Origin: JBCBDX01 sp039822005
GTDB taxonomy: Bacteria; Pseudomonadota; Alphaproteobacteria; Rhizobiales; Rhizobiaceae
Length of the DNA stretch: 64,000 bases
Assembly: GCA_039822005.1 (NCBI GenBank)
Contig: JBCBMZ010000001.1
Coordinates: 868,001 to 932,000 of the forward strand
Reading direction: 5' to 3'
In this document: positions 51,583 through 59,952 of the stretch, piece by piece
Position numbering within the stretch: position 1 is the stretch's first letter
Layout: the number at the start of each line of letters is the position of its first letter
Program-made: the position numbers and the translations under genes
Notes under the pieces: generated by a model
The model's database searches: none
Told to the model about the DNA's origin: nothing
What the model saw: the letters and a program-made list of their open reading frames with translations, nothing else

Positions 51583-52806
51583 ATGTATGATCTCACTGTC
51601 GGTGTTGAATGGATCGAGTTTGCGGTGCGCTGGACGCATGTCATTACCGCGATGGCGTGGATCGGTTCGTCCTTTTATTTCATTGCGCTAGATCTTGGCT
51701 TGAACCGCTCTATCCCGGGACCGGCTGATGGCGAGGAATGGCAAGTCCATGGTGGCGGATTTTACCACATCCAAAAATACATGGTCGCGCCGGACAATAT
51801 GCCTGAGCATCTGGTGTGGTTCAAATGGGAAAGCTATTCCACTTGGCTTTCCGGTTTCGCGTTACTCGTACTGGTCTATTATCTTGGCGCCGATCTTTAC
51901 CTCGTTGATCCGAACATCGCGGACATTTCGACTGTGGCGGCGATTGCCATATCGCTGGCCTCGATTGCGTTCGGTTGGATCGCTTATGACTTCCTGTGCA
52001 AATCCAAACTTGGCGAGACACCGACCCTTTTGATGATCCTGCTGTTTATCCTGCTGACCGCGATGGCGTGGGGTTATACGCAGGTCTTTTCCGGCCGTGC
52101 GGCGCTTTTGCATCTGGGTGCCTTCACCGCGACGATCATGAGCGCCAATGTGTTTATGATCATCATCCCGAACCAAAAAATTGTGGTGGCGGACTTGAAA
52201 GCAGGGCGGACGCCCGATGCCAAATATGGCAAGATCGCCAAGCTGCGCTCGACCCATAACAATTATCTGACGTTGCCGGTCATTTTCCTGATGCTTTCCA
52301 ACCATTACCCGCTGGCCTTTGCGAGCCAATATAATTGGTTGATCGCGTCGCTGGTGTTTCTGATGGGCGTTACCATCCGGCATTACTTCAACACGATGCA
52401 TGCCAAGAAGGGTCACCCGAATTGGACGTGGCTCGCTACAACGGTGATCTTTATCATCATCATCGCTTTGTCGACGGCGCCGCTGTATTCGAGCGACCCG
52501 GAGTTGCGGGAAGAGGCGAAAGTAACACCGCATCAGCAGCGGATCATGGCGTCGGCCAATTTTGAAGAAGTGTCCGACATTGTGCTGGGGCGCTGTGCCA
52601 TGTGCCATGCACAAGAGCCTGTTTGGGACGGTATTTTGTGGCCACCCAAGGGCGTAAGGCTTGAAACAGCGGCTGATGTGGCCGCGCACGCGCGGGCGAT
52701 CTATGTGCAATCAGCAGTCACGCATGCCATGCCGCCTGCGAATGTTTCTTATATGGAAGATGCCGAGCGGCGCGTTCTGCGCGAGTGGTATCGCAGCTTG
52801 AATTAG
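51583..52806 (+). CDS. puuD: Membrane urate hydroxylase PuuD (urate oxidase with cytochrome c domain)
   Basis: This 407-residue membrane protein has about eight membrane segments in residues 15-310 (DUF989) and a C-terminal cytochrome c domain with CAMCH at residues 338-342. PuuD oxidises urate to 5-hydroxyisourate and passes electrons to the respiratory chain instead of producing peroxide. It is downstream of uraH. No xanthine dehydrogenase is present here. Its stop interlocks with the ackA stop. Confidence 0.93.
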   Translation: MYDLTVGVEWIEFAVRWTHVITAMAWIGSSFYFIALDLGLNRSIPGPADGEEWQVHGGGFYHIQKYMVAPDNMPEHLVWFKWESYSTWLSGFALLVLVYYLGADLYLVDPNIADISTVAAIAISLASIAFGWIAYDFLCKSKLGETPTLLMILLFILLTAMAWGYTQVFSGRAALLHLGAFTATIMSANVFMIIIPNQKIVVADLKAGRTPDAKYGKIAKLRSTHNNYLTLPVIFLMLSNHYPLAFASQYNWLIASLVFLMGVTIRHYFNTMHAKKGHPNWTWLATTVIFIIIIALSTAPLYSSDPELREEAKVTPHQQRIMASANFEEVSDIVLGRCAMCHAQEPVWDGILWPPKGVRLETAADVAAHARAIYVQSAVTHAMPPANVSYMEDAERRVLREWYRSLN

Positions 52807-53963
52807 AGGTTGGCTTTCACGGCCCTGGCAATCACAATCTCTTCGTCTGTCGGGATAACCAGCACGCGCACCTTGCCGGTGCCAATCTCTCGTGCGTTCT
52901 CGGCGTTGGCGACCTTGTCGAATTCGATGCCAAGCCAGTCCATGTTCTTGCAGACCTTGCGGCGAATATGGGATGAATTCTCGCCAATACCGCCACAGAA
53001 GATGAGACCGTCAAGGCCACCCAATACGGCGGCCATACCGCCGATCTCTCGCCGGATGCGAAACACGAAATAATTGATGGCGTCTTTTGCAGCGGGATCG
53101 TCGGAAGCTTCCAGATCACGCATATCGTTGGAGATGCCCGAGAGGCCCTTCAAGCCGCTTTCCTTATAAAGAAGCGTCTCGATTTTGCGGGCATCCATTC
53201 CCCTGTCCATCAGGTAGAGCAAGACGCCTGGATCGAGCTGCCCACACCGCGTGCCCATCGGCAGACCGTCGAGCGCTGAAAAGCCCATCGTGGAACCTAC
53301 CGATTTTCCATTGCGGATGGCGCACATGGAAGCGCCATTGCCCAGATGGCAAACAATGAAACGACCGGCTGCCAATTCGGGTTCGGTTTGCGCCAAATGG
53401 CCGGAGATATAGTCATAGGACAAACCATGAAAGCCGTAGCGGCGTACGCCCTCATGGTAATATCGGCGGGGCAGGGCGAATGTGTCGTTCACCCAAGGGT
53501 GGGTTCGGTGGAAGGCGGTGTCGAAACAACCAACTTGCACGGCATCCGGAAAGGCCTGCGTTGCGGCGCGCACGCCCGCCAGATTATGCGGTTGGTGCAG
53601 GGGCGCGAGGGGCTCCAACTCGGCAAGCGCGACCAGTGTTGCATCATCAAGGATCGCCGGCTTTTCGTGCGAAATGCCGCCGTGCACCACGCGGTGGCCC
53701 ACGCCAGATACGGTTCTTTGTGCGAACAAAAAATCAGCATGGCGTAGCACATCGGTAAAAGCACCAGCATGGTCGTTGGCCGCTATGTCTTCCGAGATGG
53801 TCTCGCCAGTCTTCAGTGCCTTTATTTTCAGGCTCGTTTGTCGATCCGGACCCAAAGAATCCACCTGTCCGGCCACCATCTCGGTCAAATCTTGCGCATC
53901 GTAAACCGAAAACTTGATCGACGATGAGCCCGCGTTGACGGTCAGAATCGCTTGGTCAGACAT
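52803..53963 (-). CDS. ackA: Acetate/propionate kinase
   Basis: This 386-residue ASKHA kinase makes ATP from acetyl phosphate (or propionyl phosphate) and ADP. Motifs include ILTVNAGSSSIKFSV, GHRVVHGG, HLGNGASMCAIRNGKSV and the C-terminal FCGGIGENSSHIRR. It lies 5 nt after the phosphotransacylase gene, forming a substrate-level ATP module. Confidence 0.95.
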   Translation of the reverse strand: MSDQAILTVNAGSSSIKFSVYDAQDLTEMVAGQVDSLGPDRQTSLKIKALKTGETISEDIAANDHAGAFTDVLRHADFLFAQRTVSGVGHRVVHGGISHEKPAILDDATLVALAELEPLAPLHQPHNLAGVRAATQAFPDAVQVGCFDTAFHRTHPWVNDTFALPRRYYHEGVRRYGFHGLSYDYISGHLAQTEPELAAGRFIVCHLGNGASMCAIRNGKSVGSTMGFSALDGLPMGTRCGQLDPGVLLYLMDRGMDARKIETLLYKESGLKGLSGISNDMRDLEASDDPAAKDAINYFVFRIRREIGGMAAVLGGLDGLIFCGGIGENSSHIRRKVCKNMDWLGIEFDKVANAENAREIGTGKVRVLVIPTDEEIVIARAVKANL

Positions 53964-53968
53964 TGTGC

Positions 53969-55372
53969 CTAGTGCCCATTGTGGTTGTTACCATTGACTT
54001 GCCAATCGTGATAAAGCGCAGCAACCGCGCAGGAGGCAAGGCGAGCTTTGTCATCGTCAGCACGGCTGGTGAGGATGACCGGAACCTTGGCGCCGAGCAC
54101 AATGCCGCCAGCTTCAGCGTGCGCGAGGAAAGTGAGCTGTTTGGCAATCATATTGCCACTTTCCAGGTTCGGCGCGACAAGTATGTCCGCCTGACCCGCC
54201 ACCAACGATTGGATGCCTTTCGTTGCGGCGGCCTCGGCGCTGACCGCATTGTCCATGGCCAACGGCCCATCCACGATCCCGCCTTTGATTTGGCCGCGAT
54301 CGGCCATCTTTGAAAGCGCGGCCGCTTCTATGGTCGACGGGATGTTGGCGTTGACGGTTTCAACAGCGGAAAGGATACCCACCTTGGGCGTTTCAACACC
54401 GAGCGAAATCGCCAGATCAATCGCGTTTTGGGTGATGTCCACCTTGGTTCTCAAATCGGGCGTGATGTTGATGGCCGCGTCGGTGATCATTAAGAGATGC
54501 GACAGGCCGGGGACATCCATCACGAACACATGGCTCAGGCGACGACGGGTGCGCAGGCCTCCCTCTTTTTTGACCACATGCTTGAGCAAAACCTCGGTGT
54601 GCAAATGACCTTTCATCACGGCGCCGGCCTTGCCGTCGTGTACCATCTTCACCCCTGCCGAAGCGGCGTTGGAATGGTCGACAATGTCGAGAAGTTCGTA
54701 GCTGGAAAGGTCTGCTCCGATTTCGTCTGCGGCAGCCAGTATCTTGGTTTTGTTGCCTATCAGGATCGGGTTTATGAGTGTGTGTTGGTGTGCGAGAAGT
54801 GCGCCGCCCAGCGACTTTGGTTCATCTGGGCAAATCACAGCCGTTGGTAACGCTTCCAGCGGTTCGGCCAGATCCAGCAGGCGGTCGAAGTGCACATGGC
54901 GTTGAACCGTCAAGCCAGGCAGTTCACCGGCATGATAATGAATGGCGCGATCCGGCGCGATGACGCGGGCGGTCCCACTCACAATGTCGGTGCCATCAGC
55001 ATTGGTGACGCCTGTGCGTAAAACGACTTCGCGCTCGGGCTTCTTCTCAAGCACCTTAACATAAACCGTCAATTCATCGCCGGCACCCGCACGACCGTTA
55101 AACTGGCAATCCTGACTGAGATAAATCGTTCCAGGTCCGGGCAATTGGTTGCCGATGACGGCGGAAATCAGCGATGCCACCCACATGGAGGGAGCCAGCG
55201 GCACATCAGGGTTGCCGTCACCATCGTGGTCACCGCCCGGGAGATGAACCGGGTTTTTGTTACCGGATGCGGATGCGAACACGAACAGGTCTTCGGCACG
55301 GCACAGGCGTTTGGTGGAAGCCTCCATGCCAACTTCAATTTCATCATAGGTCGTCGAGACATAGTCGGTCAT
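53969..55372 (-). CDS. Bifunctional MaoC-like hydratase / phosphate acyltransferase
   Basis: This 467-residue protein joins an N-terminal MaoC-type hot-dog domain (about 5-145, with FVFASASGNKNPVHL) to a C-terminal phosphate acetyl/butyryltransferase domain (about 165-460, with GVKMVHDGKAGAVMKGHLHTE and APNLESGNMIAKQL). It would convert acyl-CoA to acyl phosphate for the adjacent kinase. The MaoC part may accept enoyl-CoA; substrates are unproven. Its ATG overlaps the DUF3141 stop (ATGA). Confidence 0.9.
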   Translation of the reverse strand: MTDYVSTTYDEIEVGMEASTKRLCRAEDLFVFASASGNKNPVHLPGGDHDGDGNPDVPLAPSMWVASLISAVIGNQLPGPGTIYLSQDCQFNGRAGAGDELTVYVKVLEKKPEREVVLRTGVTNADGTDIVSGTARVIAPDRAIHYHAGELPGLTVQRHVHFDRLLDLAEPLEALPTAVICPDEPKSLGGALLAHQHTLINPILIGNKTKILAAADEIGADLSSYELLDIVDHSNAASAGVKMVHDGKAGAVMKGHLHTEVLLKHVVKKEGGLRTRRRLSHVFVMDVPGLSHLLMITDAAINITPDLRTKVDITQNAIDLAISLGVETPKVGILSAVETVNANIPSTIEAAALSKMADRGQIKGGIVDGPLAMDNAVSAEAAATKGIQSLVAGQADILVAPNLESGNMIAKQLTFLAHAEAGGIVLGAKVPVILTSRADDDKARLASCAVAALYHDWQVNGNNHNGH

Positions 55373-57723
55373 TTTTTGGTGCCTGATTTCTTTTTCTCGG
55401 CTTCTCGTTGCGGCAGGCCGAGGGCCTCGCGCATTTTATTTAGCAAAGCCAACGTGTGCGGCTCCATTTCGTCAACGGCACCCAGCACATACTCAACAAG
55501 TTCGGTCGCCTTTTCGCGTTCTTCGGCCATGGGCAGAAGCTGCGGGATCGCTGCCAGCGCGCGATCGGGTTCAAACTGCGCGATGATCGTTTGCTCGTGG
55601 ATCATCCGCGTGCGGCTGATGGGGTCGATTTCGGCAAAGATCGGGTTCTCGGTCAGCACTTCAGATGAGCGCGCCAAACGGTCGGATCGGACATCGCCGC
55701 GGGTATTGGCAAGCAAAACCAGCATGCGCACGATCGCCTCTTGTGTGCCGCCAAGGGACATGTGCTCAAGGGCTGACTGAACCGTTTCGAGCGTACGCAA
55801 GTCTTCCGGCCTTTTCAACGTTCGCGACTTGGCATTTGGAAGACCGTACCAAAGCGCCAATGGGTTGGCATAGAGCGAAATAAACATGGTTTCGGACGCC
55901 ATGGCCCGTATGTCACGCCAAAGGTTCAAACTTGATTCAACCGAGCCTGCCCACGCTTTTTCCATCAGCAAGAACGGGTTTTGTGACGATAGTGGGCTGT
56001 GGCTTTCGCGCACCTGCGTTGCGAGGCCAGATACCTGCGCCATGGCGGGGTTATTGGATGCAAACATGGCGCGCTGAACACGCATCGGGTGCATTTTCCG
56101 GCTTATCTCACCTACGGATCCGGAAGCCAAGGCCTGCACCGCCGGACGCAGTGTGGTTTCATAGGTTTCGGCAAGACTTTCCGACATGCGCGAAACGGCA
56201 GCGAAGGCCGGTTCCTCTCCGCGTTCATCGTCAATCAGCGCAATGTCTGCCATTGTACGCTTGTGAAAATCAACTTTGAAAATGCGCTCGTCGCCTTCAC
56301 CTTCGGCATCTTCGATCAACATCTCATAAAGGCCGGGCGGCAAAGCTTCTATTGTTTTCAGGGTCGAGGCCATCTGGCTGTGTTCTTTTTTCGCCACCGA
56401 TGATGAAACGAAAATGCCGAGGTGGCCGACTTCGTCGTGCACCATATAGATGATGCGCTGGCCGAGCACCTCGATTTCGCGCTCATCCACATAGGTGTCG
56501 GGTATCCAGTTCAGTGCTTGCTGCGGCGGCGTAATGTTGTCGCCGAATGAAGCAAACACGATGACCGGTGCCCTTATCGCCTTTAAGTCAATGCCGCGAC
56601 CGGTCTCGATGCGTGCTTCATTTTTGCCAAGCCGGTTGCCGACAAAGAGGTTCTCCACGATCCAGCGGATCTCGGCCTCGTTCATCAGGAAGAAACCACC
56701 CCACCATTTCTCAAACTCCAGAAACCGTTGGGGGTCTTCTTGCGCTGCTGAATAGACATCGTAATATTTCCGGAACCAGGTGCGCCCCGGGTTCAGCGAT
56801 TCAAAATTCATGACCAAATGCGCGCCATCAAAAATACCGCCGCCAAGGTCCGACATGATCAACGCTGGCAGGACACCGCCCACAACGCCACCGGTGTAGC
56901 GCATCGGGTCCTGCCCCATACGGCCTGACCAATAAGACATCGGCGCACCGTTGAGCACAATGGGCCCGGCAAGGTCCGGGTTCGTTGCTGCCAGGATCGC
57001 GGTCGCCCAGCCGCCTTGACAATTGCCCACCACAATCGGCTTTGGCGAATCGGGGTGCAGCGCGTGGATTTTTCGCAGGAAAGCCGCTTCGGCTTGGGTC
57101 ACATCGGCAAGCGTCTGTCCTGGAACCGGCATGGGTTTGAACGCCACAAAATAGACCGGGTGCCCGTCTGCCAGCGCAACGCCGACCTGGCTGTCCTTCT
57201 TGAAGCCGCCTATACCAGGCCCGTGTCCAGCGCGCGGGTCAATAATCACATAGGGTCGCTTCCATTCCAGCGTTTCAACACTCTCCGGTGCTTTGATCTT
57301 CAATAGGACGTAGTTGCTGGGGCGGGGTAGATCGGCGCCATCCACGACAACATCATAATCATAGATCAGGACCGGCGGTGCGTTGGCGGCTTCGTGTTCA
57401 AGGAAGATATCGCCACGTTGGCGCAAGATATCGAGGAACAAGATGCTGCGCGCATAGGAATCTTGTACATAGGCGAGCCAGTCTTGCATCACCGCATTGG
57501 GATCTCTGGTCTGCCTAAAATTCTCAAGCGAAGCGCGAACCTGTTTGGCTACATTATCGGCGGCGTCACGATATTCATGCTGATTGCGCGCATAGTGACG
57601 CTCAATGGCTGCTTTGAGCATTCGTTGCTGCTCATTTTGCTGCGCCAAGCCTTGCGATAATGATCGTGGTGTTTCCGGGTTGAAGCCAGCCCAGTTAACA
57701 TGAGGCGTGCTGATGACATTCAT
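55369..57723 (-). CDS. DUF3141 protein, poly(3-hydroxyalkanoate) synthase-like alpha/beta hydrolase
   Basis: This 784-residue protein has an alpha/beta-hydrolase core at about residues 120-440. A nucleophile-elbow region VGNCQGGWATAI (cysteine or serine position occupied by C, as in PHA synthases) lies near residue 240, and the distal VHDEVGHLGIF supplies the histidine. The rest is DUF3141-specific and largely helical. It sits between fabI and the phosphotransacylase in many alphaproteobacteria, suggesting acyl-CoA or polyester chemistry. The reaction is not known. Confidence 0.85.
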   Translation of the reverse strand: MNVISTPHVNWAGFNPETPRSLSQGLAQQNEQQRMLKAAIERHYARNQHEYRDAADNVAKQVRASLENFRQTRDPNAVMQDWLAYVQDSYARSILFLDILRQRGDIFLEHEAANAPPVLIYDYDVVVDGADLPRPSNYVLLKIKAPESVETLEWKRPYVIIDPRAGHGPGIGGFKKDSQVGVALADGHPVYFVAFKPMPVPGQTLADVTQAEAAFLRKIHALHPDSPKPIVVGNCQGGWATAILAATNPDLAGPIVLNGAPMSYWSGRMGQDPMRYTGGVVGGVLPALIMSDLGGGIFDGAHLVMNFESLNPGRTWFRKYYDVYSAAQEDPQRFLEFEKWWGGFFLMNEAEIRWIVENLFVGNRLGKNEARIETGRGIDLKAIRAPVIVFASFGDNITPPQQALNWIPDTYVDEREIEVLGQRIIYMVHDEVGHLGIFVSSSVAKKEHSQMASTLKTIEALPPGLYEMLIEDAEGEGDERIFKVDFHKRTMADIALIDDERGEEPAFAAVSRMSESLAETYETTLRPAVQALASGSVGEISRKMHPMRVQRAMFASNNPAMAQVSGLATQVRESHSPLSSQNPFLLMEKAWAGSVESSLNLWRDIRAMASETMFISLYANPLALWYGLPNAKSRTLKRPEDLRTLETVQSALEHMSLGGTQEAIVRMLVLLANTRGDVRSDRLARSSEVLTENPIFAEIDPISRTRMIHEQTIIAQFEPDRALAAIPQLLPMAEEREKATELVEYVLGAVDEMEPHTLALLNKMREALGLPQREAEKKKSGTKK

Positions 57724-57746
57724 GGTGACGTCCCCTGTGTGCTCGT

Positions 57747-58511
57747 TTAACCGGTGATGTGAAAACCGCCGTCGATGGCGTGCACGCCGCCCGTGACATT
57801 TTTGGCTTCCGAGGAAGCCAGAAATGCGGCGTACGCCCCGACATCTTCAATGGTCGCGAGTTGCTGTGTAGGTGCCCGTTCGATGTTGCGTGCCATCAAC
57901 TCGTCGAAATGGTCAATCCCGGATGCGGCCCTTGTTGCCAACGGTCCGGGGGACAGTGCATGAACCGAGATGCCTTTGGGGCCCAATTCGGCGGCTGCAT
58001 AGCGGGTCACGCTTTCAAGTGCCGCCTTGACCGGCCCCATAATATTGTAGTGTTCAACAACCCTTTCCGATCCGTAAAAGGTGACTGTCATGCATGTGCC
58101 ACCTTCCTTCATGAGCGGCTCGGCCCGCTTGATCATGCGCAGGAACGAGTGAACGGAAACATCCATTGCCTGTTTGAAGCCGTCGGCGCTGCAATCAATG
58201 ACGCGTCCGTGCAAGTCTTCCTTGGGGCAAAAGGCGATGGAATGGAGCAAAATGTCCAATTTCCCCCATTGTGCTTCGATCGCATCAAACAGGGCGTCAA
58301 ACTCCTCACCATCGCTCACATCCAGCGGCCGGATGATTGACGCGTCGAGTTCTTCGGCGAGGGGGCGAACATACTTCTCCGCTTTTTCGTTGACATAGGT
58401 TACCGCCAAGTCTGCGCCTTGCGCGCGCAGCGCTTTTGCGCATCCCCAAGCAATGGATGCCCCATTGGCAACGCCAACGATCAGTGCCTTTTTCCCGACC
58501 AGTGAAAACAT
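57747..58511 (-). CDS. fabI: Enoyl-ACP reductase (FabI type)
   Basis: This 254-residue SDR enzyme reduces trans-2-enoyl-ACP in fatty acid synthesis. The nucleotide motif is VGVANGASIAWG, and the active-site Y-x6-K is in HYNIMGPVKAALE. It is preceded by the phrase TFYGSERV. The ATG at 58511 (MFSLVGKKALIV) matches family starts; an in-frame ATG at 58622 is far too long. It may be a second fabI specialised for this operon, because housekeeping fabI usually sits elsewhere. Confidence 0.92.
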   Translation of the reverse strand: MFSLVGKKALIVGVANGASIAWGCAKALRAQGADLAVTYVNEKAEKYVRPLAEELDASIIRPLDVSDGEEFDALFDAIEAQWGKLDILLHSIAFCPKEDLHGRVIDCSADGFKQAMDVSVHSFLRMIKRAEPLMKEGGTCMTVTFYGSERVVEHYNIMGPVKAALESVTRYAAAELGPKGISVHALSPGPLATRAASGIDHFDELMARNIERAPTQQLATIEDVGAYAAFLASSEAKNVTGGVHAIDGGFHITG

Positions 58512-58620
58512 CAACACCCCGCCATGTTGCAATGCAACGTAACGCAGTTTTGTGACAGGTACGTGAGGCTTTGTTGGGCAATTGGTTGCATTCGCGCAGC
58601 CCATTGGGCAAGCATGGCTC

Positions 58621-59952
58621 ATGCGTTACCTTTCGTTCCTCTCGGTGTTTTTTCTCTCCGGGCAATTCAGTGTTGGCATGGCGAGCGGCCTTCCGGCACC
58701 ACTGGCCGACAAAGATTTTCCGGCGGTCGATATGGGCGAAGTTGAGTTGGGCCGTCATCTGTTTTGGGACCCCATTTTGTCAGGTAACCGCAACATTTCA
58801 TGCGGCACGTGTCACCATCCGCGCCATGGTTCCGGCGACGGCGTTGCGCTTTCGCTGGGAGAAGGCGGGATTGGTATCGGCCCGGAGCGGGTTGCTGATC
58901 CGGACAATCTGCCGGAACAGCATATCCCGCGAAACGCGCCAGCTCTCTGGAACCTTGGAGCCAAGCAGTGGACTGTTCTTTTTCACGATGGCCGCATTGA
59001 GGTGGATGAGACCCGCGCCGGCGGGCTGCGTACGCCACTTGAAGATGAAATGGTGACGGGGTTTCGTGACCTGCTTTCAGCGCAGACCATGTTCCCAGTG
59101 CTGAGCCAAGATGAAATGGCTGGCCAATATGGTGAGAATGACGTGTCGCGCGCTGTGCGTCTTGGCGTGCTTACCGGCCAAGGTGGTGCGTGGGATGTCA
59201 TTGCCGACCGTGTTGCAGCGATCGATGCCTATCAAGAACAGTTTAAGGCGGTTTATCCCGAAATCGCGGCTGGTCAGCCGATCCATTTCACCGATATTTC
59301 TAATGCCATTTCAGCTTTTGTTGCATTCGAGTTCCGCTCCGATGACAGCGTTTTTGACGGTTATTTGCGTCGTGATGAGGCCCTGTCGCGTGGAGCTGAA
59401 GAGGGCATGGCGCTTTTTTACGGTGAAGCGGGATGCGGCAATTGTCATAGCGGCGCGTTGCTGACGGATTTTGATTTCCACGCCATGGGTGATTTGCAGA
59501 TTGGGCCGGGCAAAGGCGCGCGCTTTGAAAACCACAAGCGTGACGCGGGGCGCGCACGGGTGACCAATGAAGATGCTGATCTTTATCAATTCAGAACGCC
59601 GAGCCTGCGCAACGTGGTTCTGAACGCGCCCTATGGCCACGCCGGGGCGATTGATGATCTGGCGGCCTACCTGCAGCACCATAGTGCGCCGCGTGCTGGC
59701 TGGGCATCCTTTGAGCGCGATCGCGTGAACTTGCCGGATTTGGTCGGCACACCGATATTTGCGATTGCTGATGATCCCCAAGAGGTTTCCGCAATTCTCG
59801 CAGCGGTTGAGTTTGAAGACGCGCCGCTGAGCGATGCGCAAATTGCGTCTTTGGTTACGTTTTTGGAAAGCCTGACTGGCGAAACGGCGCAGGCGGGCGG
59901 CCGTTTGGGCATTCCAGCCGAGGTACCCAGCGGACTGCCGGTTGATCGCTAG
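58621..59952 (+). CDS. Secreted di-heme cytochrome c peroxidase/MauG-family protein
   Basis: This 443-residue protein has a signal peptide (about 1-22) and two c-type heme sites, CGTCH at residues 61-65 and CGNCH at 272-276. The layout of the bacterial CCP/MauG superfamily is present: RNAPALWNLGAKQW after heme 1, and the late FRTPSLRNVVLNAPYGHAG. Some members reduce peroxide; MauG and MbnH instead oxidise aromatic residues of a partner protein. The gene interlocks with the convergent secreted FG-GAP/ASPIC gene, a candidate partner. Function is not established. Confidence 0.85.
   Translation: MRYLSFLSVFFLSGQFSVGMASGLPAPLADKDFPAVDMGEVELGRHLFWDPILSGNRNISCGTCHHPRHGSGDGVALSLGEGGIGIGPERVADPDNLPEQHIPRNAPALWNLGAKQWTVLFHDGRIEVDETRAGGLRTPLEDEMVTGFRDLLSAQTMFPVLSQDEMAGQYGENDVSRAVRLGVLTGQGGAWDVIADRVAAIDAYQEQFKAVYPEIAAGQPIHFTDISNAISAFVAFEFRSDDSVFDGYLRRDEALSRGAEEGMALFYGEAGCGNCHSGALLTDFDFHAMGDLQIGPGKGARFENHKRDAGRARVTNEDADLYQFRTPSLRNVVLNAPYGHAGAIDDLAAYLQHHSAPRAGWASFERDRVNLPDLVGTPIFAIADDPQEVSAILAAVEFEDAPLSDAQIASLVTFLESLTGETAQAGGRLGIPAEVPSGLPVDR

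Noticed and set aside
51862..52710. 282-codon open frame antisense to puuD
   Set aside because: It is a shadow of a conserved membrane protein gene; histidine- and arginine-rich translation with no domain.
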